NCBI RefSeq assembly: GCF_022539315.1
Contig: NC_066313.1
Span: 27,999,059-28,063,058, forward strand
Origin: Serinus canaria
Lineage: Eukaryota > Chordata > Aves > Passeriformes > Fringillidae
Reading direction: 5' to 3'
Length of the DNA stretch: 64,000 nucleotides
In this document: positions 35,357 through 48,299 of the stretch, in pieces
Layout of the letters: the number at the start of each line of letters is the position of its first letter
Position numbering within the stretch: position 1 is the stretch's first letter
The notes under the pieces: generated by a model
What the model was told of the DNA's origin: nothing
The model's database searches: none
The model's input: the letters and a program-made list of their open reading frames with translations, nothing else
Position numbers and translations under genes: made by a program

Positions 35357-38300
35357 CTGAAACATTCACACACATACACACAAATAAAGTTTAGAGAAAT
35401 TTATTTAAAAAGCAAAATTAAGTGCATTTGCAATAACTAAAAAAAAAAAATTCCTATCAGGCTGAGGACTGATCTGTTCTTTCTTTTCCAGAGAAAAATT
35501 CTCAATTGCTACTTATCCAGTATTATCTTTTAACTTAGGTAAACATTTCCAAAATTTTCTTAATTGTCTGTAAAGAGTGACAGTAAAGGCAAGAGCTGTA
35601 GGCTTTATGTCATCAAAGAGAGGTGCTAAATTTCATATCAATGGTTGTAGGATCAAAACCACTCAGAAATATACAACAGGCTCTTCATTCATACTTCTCA
35701 AGAACGAGATGGTAGGGTTACATCCAACAGCTTGATGGGAACACCTACTAGTGAACAAATCAGACTGGAAATCAATAGTTGTAAGAAAAAAAATAAAACT
35801 AAGACAAAGAATACAATTATTTAACTGTGCAAGACCACAGTAGATTGTTCCTTCTCATTGCATGAAGAAGAATTTTCCCCCTAATGCACCCACTTAAAAA
35901 TGACACAGTGAAATTCCTGATACTCTGTACTTGTATTTATAGAAAAGGTTCACACCAAAAGCAAGACTGGCTCCCACACAAGCAGTGACTACCACAGTTG
36001 GGGTTCTGAAGGATGGAAGAACTGAGGAAAGGATACAGCAGAGGTCTACAGAATCATGACAAAACCAAATAGGGAGTAAATAATCACATTTTCTTCTGCC
36101 ATATGGAGGAGACACCTATTGAAGGTTGCACATGTCAAGTTCAAAGTAAGTGAAAGAAAAACTTCATGAACCAGATGGAAACCAATGGAATTTCTTTTTG
36201 TGGTATGGTGTGGATGCTGCAAATTTATGGAAGTTCATAAAGAAGCCAGACAAGTTTAAGTCCACCGAGAGCTATGCCAGAATACCTTTAGAAGAACAGT
36301 CCCTGCCAGAATTCAGCTCATTCTCTGTTAGTCAATAAAATTCTGAAAACTCTGAAAGTGCTCACCTCTCTTTGAAAGTATTTCCTAATGTGTCAACTTT
36401 CTGCAACAACCTCCCCAAACAAAAATTCTAAGTAAGTTTCAGGGAATCTTTCAGACAAAAAACTTGCCCCACACCCAGAAAAGGTCAGCAATTCAGCCAC
36501 TCTAACTGTTTAAGCAAAACACTTTGGCACTCTTCCCAAATATGTCCTCAAGTTCACTTTTTCTTCCAAGAAGTGAAACAACACACTTCAGCACAAGTCA
36601 AACAATGTGCAGTTAATATCCTGGATGATTCAGCTGTTTCCTGGTCACTTCAACCCAGAAAAAATAGAGACCTGAAGAAGACAAATACTGGAAACTAAAA
36701 GTAGGCATCCCCATTCTGGCCAGTGCTACTGGGGCAGCAGTTCAGAGCAGGAGGCACTTCCAGCACCACCCTTCCTCCCCCATTTTTCCCAAGCTAGCTG
36801 TATTTCTGCAGTTGTTTGGGAAAAAAAAAATAATCTGAGAAACCTCTTTGTGATAGTAGCTAGAGGCTGTACTCTAATCATCAAAAACTCCAAAGTGTTA
36901 CAAAAATCTAGATGCTTAGAGATCAGGGGAATCATAAGTGGATCTCCAAAACATCACCAAATTGGAGAATCTGAGGGCAAACCTACTTCAGTGAAAATGA
37001 AAGCCTACCCAAGGCTCCATGTATGGATTGCTGCCTCAAGATCAAGCAGCACTACAAAAAAGGTTCATCAGCTGCACAGAAAAAGTATTTTGAAAGAGAT
37101 AAGAAAACCATTCTCTGCTTCAGAGGGCATCTGTCAACATCTCTTCTGTTACCCACAGCAACACAGCCACAGAGCCTACATTCCCTTGGTGTTAAAAGTG
37201 CAACTGGCCAACATTTTTTGGTGAAAATCTTTCACCTTCAATTTGATTCTGCCTCTTGGGTAACTATTTGACTATGTTCTATCCTACTGAGAGCAGGCAG
37301 AGGTAGGCTGCACTTCTTTAAATCTGAGGAAAGCAATTCAGGCTTTTCTTGGTAACGTTTTGTTCCCTCATGCTCCCACTGAAGTGGTGAGCTCAGCTCC
37401 CTCCCAGCATTAGTTCAGGGCCTTGACTCTGATCAATCAAACCAATGATGCCTTTGGAACAAGAGGACATGTCTTTACAAGCAAAGAAGGCATGATGATC
37501 TGTGCCTGACAAGAGACTTAAGAGTCCTCCAGGGGCATCTCATTATTAAGAGATAGTTTAATAAACTATCTCCATTTATTAAGGAGATAAGTTATTCCCA
37601 TGGCTTTCAAAAATCTTACATTCAACCCACATACTTGTAACCTCATCACAAAGCCTAGGGTAAACAAGTAGATTCCAGGATATTTTAAAAGTGTGGAGGA
37701 AACACCTGAAGGCATGAATATGTAAAGCCATAAAAACAAGAGAACTTCTTCTCAAATGTGACACAAATCCAAAATGTTTGAAGGAATTACTAATTAATTC
37801 AAAATTAAATGCACACCATTTATAAACATTAGGTAGCATTTTGAGAAGGGTCTCAACTCCCATCATTAGCACTGTTTCTACTGGTCCAGGAGCTACCAGA
37901 ACAGCTCATATTAAACAAATGTCTTAGGAAAAACATCCTCCTAAACAGGAACAGCACTCGTGTGCTGTGACTGAATGGCTTTGCACCTTCTCTTTTTCCC
38001 ATAAGTACTTCATGTTCAACCGATATACATCCTTTACAGAGTGCAGGCTCAGAGAATTCTTGGGGTTAGAAGAGAACTTTAAGACCGTCTGGTTTAAATC
38101 GCCCTGCCGTGGGCAAGGACACCTTCCACTGGACCAGGTTGCCCCAGATCCCATCCAACCTGGCCTTCAACACTCCCAGAGATGGGGCATCCACAGCTTC
38201 TCTGGGCAACCTGTGCCAGGCTCTCACCACCCGGATGATAACAAACACCGCAGCATCCCAATGGACTACTCTGTCTGGATTCCTGTGCTGCCTGCTTCAC

Positions 38301-38860
38301 TTGGCACACCGTGCTTTATTGCCAAAGGCTCTTCTCCCTACAAGCATCGACTTGGTACAAGTATCCTGCTGGGAACAGTGCTAAGGGAATCTCTGGCTCT
38401 TCCTTAGAGAACACGACACCTGATAAGGAGACTTGCCTGAGGTGAGCCCGCAGGGCTTGGGAGGGGAGGCAGGAGGAGGACCGGCACTAGCACCAGTACG
38501 GGACACACGGTGGAATGACAATGCCCTTCCCACCTGCGCCCCCACGCACCCGCTCCGTGCTGCCGGGGGCCGCCGTCGCAATCCCGCCCGTAACCGCACC
38601 CTCCAGAGCCGAAGCCATGGGCGCTCAAGGGCACGGCCCGGCGACCGAGCCGAGCACAGAAGCACTACCCCTCCATCGGGCGCGCAGGCCGCTCCCCACA
38701 CGCAGCGGCCGCCGCCTCCCGCGCCCGTGCCCAGCCTGGCAGCGCTGCGCGGCGGGCGGGGCGGGGCGGGGCGGGCGGCGGCCTGCGGGGCGCGCGGGGG
38801 GAGGGCGCGGCGCGGGGGGAGGGGCGGCGGCGGCGGCCGTTCCGCCCCGCCCGCACTCAC
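35357..38860 (-). other. PARP11 5' intron
   Basis: This runs from the acceptor of the start-codon exon to the donor of the CpG-island exon. Apart from a CR1 tail at 38045-38250 it is unique sequence. Open frames such as one of 124 codons at 36850-37224 (plus) have no recognisable domain. Confidence 0.65.
38045..38250 (-). repeat. CR1 LINE 3' tail
   Basis: The plus-strand text (cccatccaacctggccttcaa, then gatggggcatccacagcttc) is the reversed CR1 3' region. It is short and diverged, and sits just inside the PARP11 first intron next to the CpG island. Confidence 0.85.
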
Positions 38861-38990
38861 CGCAGCGGCCGCGCGCACCGGGCGCGCTCCCGCAGGCCGC
38901 CCGCGCCGCGCGGGCCGGGCGCGCGGGGCCCGCTCCGCTCCCGGCGCTTCCGTTACCGGCGGCCGCGGAGGGCGGGGACAGCGCCGCCGT
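38861..38990 (-). other. Candidate PARP11 non-coding first exon
   Basis: The donor is GCTGCG|gtgagt at 38861/38860. The transcription start is estimated only from the CCAAT box at about 39004, so the right end is approximate. It would splice to the acceptor at 35357. Confidence 0.55.
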
Positions 38991-39000
38991 GGCCGCGCTC

Positions 39001-39030
39001 CATTGGCCCGTCGGGGGCAGGGATGCAAAT
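39001..39030 (-). promoter_or_regulatory. CCAAT box and octamer motif
   Basis: The minus strand reads CCAATGG at 39007-39001. An exact ATGCAAAT octamer (POU-factor type) is on the plus strand at 39023-39030, 15 bases further upstream. The position suits the PARP11 promoter. Confidence 0.5.
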
Positions 39031-39123
39031 GAAGGCGGGGTGGAGCCGCTGTCGTGACGCGCAGAGGGGACGGGGAGGGCCCAGGGTCGGCCCAGGGCCG
39101 GATGCTGTGCCGGTAGCTCTGCC

Positions 39124-41180
<2,057 letters not shown>

Positions 41181-41320
41181 TAGGATCATGGAAGAATTTA
41201 GGTTTGAAAGGACTTATGAAGTTCTTTAATCCAGTCTCTTTATCAAAGCAAGTCTTACTTAAAATCTAGATTAGGTTGCTCAATTCCTCATTCAAACTTT
41301 TTGTTTTCTCTCCAGGCATG
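41181..41320 (-). repeat. CR1 LINE 3' tail fragment
   Basis: The plus strand reads as a diverged reversed CR1 tip (gaagaatttaggtttgaaagg, then aatccagtctc). It is old and truncated. Confidence 0.55.
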
Positions 41321-41599
41321 TCTGCTGAACTGTTTTCAAGGGTAAGAAGCTTTTGTCTTTCTGTCCATTCCAGAATTTCTTGTGTTGCAAGATGTGCACA
41401 TTGACTCTTTTAGTGTAACCCAGTGAGGTGAGCTCCCTCAGTCTTCCTGGCAGTGCCTTTGCCTGGGCAGGAAAATAACAGGCACGGTGTCTCCAGGCTG
41501 GTAAAAGCTACCTGAAACAGAGGGAAATTACAGTCAATTACCCTAGGATAGTGCTTCATAATTGTATCAGACGGGGGATTAAAAGAGGAGTCAAGTTGG

Positions 41600-41880
41600 A
41601 ATACACCTTGGTCATCTTTGAGGAGGGCCACAAAGTTGTTCAGAGGGCTGGAGCACCCCTTTTCCATAGACAAACAGAGAGAGTTGGGGCTGTTAGCCTG
41701 GAGAAGAGCTGGTTCCAGGGAGACCTCATTGTGACCCTTAGAAGTGTTCAAAGACAGGTTGGATAGGGCTCTGAGCAACCTGGTCCAGTGGAATGTGTCC
41801 CTGCCCATGGCAGGGGGGTGGAACTAGATGATCTTTAGGGTCTCTTCCAACCCAGACCATTCTACAGCTATATGATCTAG
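41600..41880 (+). repeat. CR1 LINE 3' end, plus orientation
   Basis: The stretch ctggagaagagctggttcc, then cagggagacctcattgtgac, then ggaactagatgatctttagg and the closing tctacagctatatgat is the CR1 3' terminus in sense. It is shortened internally. Confidence 0.85.
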
Positions 41881-42680
41881 CACAACCTCCTGCTTAAATC
41901 AGGGTCAACTATGAGATCAGGTGATTTTGTTCAGGACTGTATCCAGTCACGTCTTGAAACCTACAATAATATATAGACTGCATAACCACTCTAGCCAACC
42001 TCTTCCAGTGCTTGATACTTGACTTTCATTGTCATGAAAAAATTTTCCTTATATCCTCTCATCACAGATTAAGCCTTCTGCCTCTTCTCCTACCACCATG
42101 CACTACTGGGAGGACCCTGGCCTGGTCTTCTTAACTTCTGCAGAAGGAATCTTCTGTTGGAATATTGCAAGTGCTCTCACCCAAGCCTTCTCCTTCTCAC
42201 CCAAGGCTAACCAAGTCCAGGTCCCTCAGTTTCTCCTCACAGGACAAGTGCTCTGGCCTTCTGACTATCTTGGTGTTCCTCTGCTGAAATTGTTTCAGTT
42301 GATCAATTTTATCAGCCTTTCGTATATTGATGAACCTCAAACTGGATGCAGTGATGGTCTTAAAAAATCCTAGTATTCCTTTCTTTAGAGATCCTGAATA
42401 TGGTCCTGCTATTTAATAGTCAAGGGTGCAGTTGTCCCCCACTGCCTCCAGGGCACACTGTGGGATCACATCCAGCTTTCCATCTGCCAGGACCACGTTG
42501 CATTTCAGAATAGCTCCTCCCCATTTCCTAACAGATATTGTTGCCGGGGGGGTTATCTCTTCCCAGGTGCAGAATTTTGCCTTTGTCCATTTTCAGTTTC
42601 ATATGGTGCCTCTGAGCCCACTCCTCCAGTTTGTCTGTGTCCCTCTGAAGAGCTGCTCTCTGCCTTGAGTGTATCAACTA
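41881..42680 (-). repeat. CR1 LINE 3' region, minus orientation
   Basis: The reversed CR1 3' text includes ccaacctcttccagtgcttg, a ttttccttatatcc segment, and cccaggtgcagaattttgcc with cactcctccagtttgtct near 42550-42650. It lies head-to-head with the preceding plus-strand CR1 end and is diverged. Confidence 0.8.
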
Positions 42681-43458
42681 AGAAAAGACAAGGAACATAA
42701 ACTGCCACTACAGACTCTCCAAGAGAGGAAAGTGGGTGCTTCTTTGGTATTTGCCATTAATCAGTAGATTAATTTTTAATAATCAATGTAATGTTACATA
42801 TATGCAACTGAATGATAATGTAAATGATAATGACATTATCATTATCATAATTCTGCCTGCATTAACTGAAAGTAAGCAGAAACCAAACAGAACAACCAAA
42901 GAAGGAATAAAATATAAACGTGCCATGCCCCCCAAGACCCCCCATAGCAGTACAGTGACTGTGTCATGAAAAGAAAATACAGTGTTTTGCAACTTTTCAG
43001 AAATCTTCAAGATTTTATGATGGGCATCTGTATTGCAGCATAAAGGAAATTGTAGGATGCATGTGACACCTGTGGTATCCACAAACTTGTATGCTCACAA
43101 ATGCAGTGGCCCAGAGGCAAGAAAAGAGATTAAGGGAATACTTTGCTAATTACAGACCATCACATCTGGAGGCCATGGCTGTCCACCCCAAATATGGCAT
43201 TGGTCTTGAGATGTGGAGGAAACTGTAGAAGAATATTATTTTGCATTCTTTCCTTGAAAATCTACAACCTCTTGATTTGTTGTTCAAGGAGCAGTTAGAT
43301 GTGTCAGGTGATTTTTCTTAACCTGAATCTCCTGCATCCTTGTTTTCTAGAAGATCCTTTTCTAGCCCTGTTCCTGCTGTGTTTTTCCCAGCTATGCCTA
43401 TTCTGCACTCTGTGGGAGATGAAAAATGTCTGGGAACATCTCCGTTCTGCATTCCTTT

Positions 43459-43493
<35 letters not shown>

Positions 43494-44209
43494 TGATACT
43501 GACTGAAAGCCATTATCCCAAGCAGTACATGTTCCACCCCTTATTAATGGAGAATAAAGCCCACACCCTAGAGACTTCCTTGTCTCCTTTCACTTTTCTT
43601 GCACATTCCTAGATGTTCTTTTTTTCCCCTGGTTGTCTCACTCCTATATCCAATACTTCACCATTACTTAGTTGCTTAAAATTGCCTGTCTCCTTTTATG
43701 GGTAGACTGAACTCCATCATCCCTGGATTGTTTGTTTGGGTTTGGGGGTTTTTTTTGGTGGTGGTATTTTGTAGGTTTTTTTCCTTCAGGGAGGAGGAGT
43801 CCAGGAAGTTTCCAGATCTTCAGCGGACATTGAGAGAAAGTAAATACAAATTGATGCACTTGTAGCAGCTGCAGAAAGCAGAGAGCTTTTAGTTTCTTTG
43901 TTTCTCTCTGGAGATGTACACAGAAGACCCACGAGGAGCAACACTTTAATACCTGCACTACTTTTTGACTCCTACCTTTTTAGGCTGGCACAGCATTGCT
44001 AACTGCAGCATTGCATAATGACTGTTTACCTGAGTCAAACAGTCAGAGAATGAGATAACCTCAAAACCAGAGAGTCTGCCAGCACCAGCACAATTTCTCA
44101 GGTATGACACATGATCAGCTGCATGGGGCTGGTTCTCACTGACCCTGCAGTGCTGCTCCCTCTGTGTTGTTCCAATGACTGAATTTCACTCATCACTCTA
44201 CTTCCCTTA
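42681..44209. other. Intergenic, no gene seen
   Basis: This unique sequence holds an ATGATAATG/CATTATCAT inverted repeat at about 42810-42850 and a T-tract at about 43461-43492. No exon was recognised. Confidence 0.6.
43459..43492. repeat. Poly(T) tract
   Basis: A run of about 30 T with a single C near its start. No retrocopied gene was recognised next to it, so it may be a simple homopolymer. Confidence 0.85.
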
Positions 44210-45170
44210 TGTCCTGGTTTAAGAGACAGGCGTCTGCCCAGGAAGGTGGGAAGCTTCCTGGAATGGAAAATATGGCACCCTTCCCTCCAAATTATTAAAA
44301 CGTTGAAATAGCAGGGCTTTCAGGCAGAGATAAGGGAAAAGGAATAACAGTTCTTTACTAGACTAACTGTACCAAGGCAAACAAACAACCACAACAGCAG
44401 CAGCACCAAACAAACCCAAAACCCGGTCCCAGCTTTCTCTTGGCTCTCAGGCACTCTCCCCTTAGGTGCAGTTCCAGTCACGGCCGGCAGGGGCGCTGCT
44501 GGCTCCCGGACGGGCAGGAGGGTGCGGTGATTGCCCCGGCCTGCAGGGGGCGCTGTGGGCCAGCTCAGCCACCCCTCCTCGGGGCCCTCGTGGCTCAAGG
44601 GAGGGGCAAGAGGGGACATGCTAAACTTACTTTCCCCTTGCAAAACTTATAGGGAGCAGCCGGTCTCAGTGCCACTCCTGGTGGTGAGCTCGGCTGTAGC
44701 AAACCACAGTGCAGCCCTGTCTAGGGAAACACAATTGCCCACTCCCCACACCACACGTGACCTCTCTGCCTTCCAATCACTGAGAGCACAAGTGCAGCTT
44801 CTGACCCACAGCCAAGTCTCAGGAAGCCTCCTGACCTCTCATGGTATCTCTGCATTTCCCAAGAGAAACCCGCCAGACAGAGAGCTCACTCCCCAGCTAC
44901 TAGCATCCCTTCTTCTGCAACTGCACTCTTTTTCCCCTCCTCCCCCAGGACCCTTCCCATGGAATTCCAAGACATCCAGCTGGGTCTTTTGTCTCGTAAG
45001 TATTGTCCATTCATCACCTCCATCTCCGGAGCAACAAATGGGGAGAAAATTACCTGAGAGAAAGAAAGAAGGAAAAAAAAAAAAAGAAAAAGCCTGACCC
45101 CTACCATCTTCCTATGTGGAGTACGCATAGTGTTTGTTACTGTGTACATATCTGCAATGGACTCCATCAG
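44210..45170 (-). mobile_element. LTR-type retroelement, minus orientation
   Basis: The left edge TGTCCTGGTTTAAGAGACAGG is, on the minus strand, a typical avian LTR 3' end (...CTTAAACCAGGACA). Inside are a direct pair of short GC-rich blocks (gcaggggcgctg and gcagggggcgctg, near 44490 and 44545) and an A-rich run near 45072. No protease, polymerase or envelope frame was seen. The right border is not resolved, and no clear target duplication was found. Confidence 0.55.
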
Positions 45171-45667
45171 CCTGAGATTTGAATATACCCATTAATTCTC
45201 TATACAGAGAAAAAAGACTTATCCATAGCCGGATGCATTCTTCTCCCACCATTCTTTGCAATCTAGGAAAGGATTACTTGCAACCTTGTTCAATGTCTGG
45301 ATACGGCATCTCTGTCCACCTCACCTCCTAGTGAATAACACTTAGGTAGGGAGCAGCTTGTCCATCTGTGCTGCCTGTGCTGGGCTGGACTATCTCTGAA
45401 GAGTACTTTGCAGAGTACTTTTGAGCCCAGTTACATTAGGCAGCACAAGTAAGTACCCATAGTTTCTTCTGTGCCTGGAGAATGTGGTGAGCAAGATTGG
45501 GATGATCAAAGACAATGCCACACTGCAAACTGTGGGGTTGGGAGACTGTGCTTGTCTGCAAAGTCTGGGGAGGATAGGCATTCATAAGAAGAGGCAAAAT
45601 TGCATTCCACATCTCTCTGGATCCTCATGATGTCTCCATCCACCAGCAACCAAGTGATGTTTAAGAG

Positions 45668-46170
45668 TGTACTGGGGTCTGGCTGGGATAGAGTTAATTT
45701 TCTTTGTAGCAGACTGTATGGTGCTGCATTTGGGATTTGTGACTAAAGCAAGTCCTGGTAACATACCTAAGTTCTGGCTATTGCTGAGCACTGCTTGCAC
45801 AGCATCAAAGCTTTCTCTTATTCCCACTCAGCCCCCGACAGGGGTATTTGAGAATTTGGAGGGGACACAAGCAGGACAGCTGACCTAAACTGACCCATAT
45901 GATACTGTATGCCCTACAATATCATACACAGTAACAGAAATTGAGGAGAGATTTTGGGAAGGCAGCTGTTGCTCAGAGACTGACTGGACATCAGTCTGCT
46001 TTTGCATCACTGTTTTTTCCCCCTTCCTCTTTCCTTCAGTTAATAAAGTGTATTTATCTCAGCCTGTGAGTTTTCTCGCTTTTGCTCTCCCCATGCTGCT
46101 GTGGTTTTCAGGGGGAAGTGAGTGAGATACCATGTGGTGCTTAGCTGTGAGTGAGGGTCAACCTGCCACA
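45668..46170 (+). mobile_element. Solo LTR of an avian endogenous retrovirus
   Basis: This 503-base element runs TGTACTGGGGTCTGGCTGGG ... CTGCCACA, with aataaag near 46040 as its polyadenylation signal. The opening ctggctgggatagagttaattttc wording is typical of a common avian LTR family. Flanks aagag (45663-45667) and aagtg (46171-46175) match at 4 of 5 bases. No internal retroviral genes remain. Confidence 0.8.
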
Positions 46171-46175
46171 AAGTG

Positions 46176-46800
46176 AGAAAAGAAAATCTCCAGAGTCTCT
46201 CTTGTGTACACATAGTTGGGCTTCCACAGAGCTACAGCACATTCCCATACTCAAATGTGCACACTCACATGCATCCGAGCTGTAATCCATGCACTCACCC
46301 CGCCACTGTTTGCCTCAGGATGCTGTGAACTGCCAAGGGATGCACCACAACCAGCTGCATCTGCCCCCTGCCTGTGCCAGGGCTGGGACACTGCTTGGAG
46401 ATGCCTCCTGCAGGGTACAGAAGCACTGACCTTGTTTATACCTCACATGACATCCTGACTGCAGGGAGGTCAGACTTGGGGCTGTTGCAGAGAGCACCAA
46501 GGCGTGTCTGGACTTTGGCCTGCTCCTCTGGCCTTCTCCTCCATGTGTGCACCAGTGTTACTGTCAAGGGAGACCTTAGGCACACCAAGAGTGGCTGTAG
46601 GGCACCAGAGCCTAGGAGCTGTTCTCTTTGGTCCTGCCAGTGGAAAGGCAAAGCTTGGGCAGGAGAGCCCCCAAGCCAGAGGTTAAGACCTGACTGCACA
46701 GCCAGTGTTGCAGACAGAGCTTTGGCTTTTATGGCAATGAACCCCTGCTTTGAGGAACAAGGACATGAGCATGTTTTCCAACAGGCTTTCCAGCCTAACT
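46176..46800. other. Intergenic, no gene seen
   Basis: Short open frames only, with no recognisable domain or repeat family. Confidence 0.5.
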
Positions 46801-48090
46801 GGTCTCTGTGAAGCTACTCTCTGCTCTCTCAAGGTTCTTTCAGCCTTTCTGCAGTATTTTCTCACCTCTCCAAGGCTCCTGTATATCTCTGGGACTCTTT
46901 CTTGCCTACCTTTTTCCACCTTTCTGAGGCTAATCTTTGTTATCCTTCGCACTTGCAGACTTTATGCTACTTTTTTCTCTGAGGTTCTTTCCTGCTTTCT
47001 TCTAATCTCTCAGTATCTGCGAGGCTGCTTTGTTCTTTGGGACTCTCCCAACCTCTCCACTTCTTCCCTAGCCTCTCCAAAGCTGCTTTGGCTGTCTATC
47101 AGTTTCTTCTTTCCTCTCACTAAGGGGATTTTGGAGCACTTTAAGTCTTTATGCTTGTTTCATATCCCACTCACCCTTCAGCCCCTCCTTCTGAAGTTTG
47201 ACTGGATTTTCTGGGGCTGTTTCAGTCTTCGTTCAAGGTTCATGGCATCTCAGCAGCTTCTCTTCTTTCTCCTGGGACTTTTTCAGCCTTCATGCTTTTT
47301 TCTTCCCTTCTCCAAGGCTATTTTCTTTTGCTCTTTTAGCCTCTCTCCTCTCCTAGCAGTTGCAGGCATACACTCCTAGAGCACTTTCGGAATCTCTGAT
47401 ACTTTCTTGTTATTGTTAAAGTCTCTTGCGTGTTCATCGTGGTTCTTTCAAGCTTTCTGTAGTTTCTTTGCTACTTTGTCTTCTCTTGAGACTTTTACAG
47501 ATTTTTGGCTGATTTTCCCTTCTTTGATGCTACTCTTTGGGGCACTATCAATCTTTCTTCCCCCTCCTTTTTTTAAAGGCCACCCTTGGTACTAGTGAGT
47601 AGTTTGGAGCTCCTTTAATAGCTCTGATACTTTCTTGTTATCACTGAGCCTCTTCTGTATTCTCTGAGGTAGTTCTTTGCCTTATCTCTTTCTTTTTTGG
47701 CCTCTGACACTGCTGCATTTTGTTTTCTTGAGCACTTCCAGACTTTCTTCCCTTCCCTGAGGCTAGTGTATGCACTCAGAATCTCTTTCGGACTCTCTGT
47801 GTCTTTGTTCACTTCTGCTTGGCTCTTGATTCAGCCCATCTTCTACTTTCCTGGCATTTGGAGGGCTAGGTAATCATTCTCTATGAATGTAATCATTCTC
47901 TATCTGAGTGTTAATCAGTGTTCACATTTTGTCCAAGACTTCTCAGTGTCCTCTGAATGTCTTTCAAGCTTTCTATTTTGTCCTTACTTCAGCTATTCTG
48001 TGTTCTCTGTGACCCTTGCAATCTTTCCTCTATCAGGCTCCCAAAACCATTTTTACATTATTTGGGGATTTTCCACACCTTTTTCTGTTT
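46800..48090. repeat. Degenerate pyrimidine-rich tandem repeat tract
   Basis: For about 1.3 kb the plus strand is strongly C/T-rich and recycles a few phrases: ctccaaggct, ctgaggtt, gggactctttc, ttcagcctt, gagcacttt and ttcaagctttct. Spacings are irregular, often about 40-60 bases. One 20-base phrase (ctctgatactttcttgttat) occurs identically at 47394 and 47622, 228 bases apart. The minus strand reads as Lys/Glu/Arg-rich helical text (for example SLREGKKVWKCSRKQ) broken by stops. It is either a decayed minisatellite or a decayed repetitive coding sequence; I do not recognise it. Confidence 0.6.
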
Positions 48091-48299
48091 TAATATTGTT
48101 TTGAAGGATGAGAGAGGACTGGGGAGGCTGGGGTGGAGGCAGGGGAGAAGAATCTTTTCACAAATGAAACAGCTTCAAGAGCTCTGGATTTCAGCTGCAG
48201 TGGAGCTGGAATAGATCTCCATGAGTCACATTTTGGAATTTATTTATTCATTTAAATTTTTTTGTCCCTTTTCGGTTTTGATGGTGGAGTTAGAAAACA

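Larger units (their letters stand above)
38420..39120. promoter_or_regulatory. CpG island, PARP11 promoter
   Basis: This dense CpG block has many GC boxes (ggggcggggc around 38757-38775). A minus-strand donor, gcggtgagtgcggg, ends a first exon at 38861. A CCAAT box on the minus strand (39001-39007) and an octamer motif ATGCAAAT (39023-39030) lie upstream of the likely start. Long overlapping open frames on both strands are composition artefacts. Confidence 0.8.

Noticed and set aside
36850..37224. 124-codon plus open frame in PARP11 intron 1
   Set aside because: No recognisable domain, no splice or repeat-derived origin, and a length expected by chance in this amount of sequence.
43459..43492. 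Poly(T) as the tail of a minus-strand processed pseudogene
   Set aside because: The sequence to its right shows no recognisable gene-derived text and no flanking duplication was seen.
46750..47379. 209-codon plus frame, Leu/Phe/Ser-rich, looking like membrane segments
   Set aside because: It arises from translating a C/T-rich repeat tract, which always gives Leu, Phe and Ser. No conserved motif was seen.
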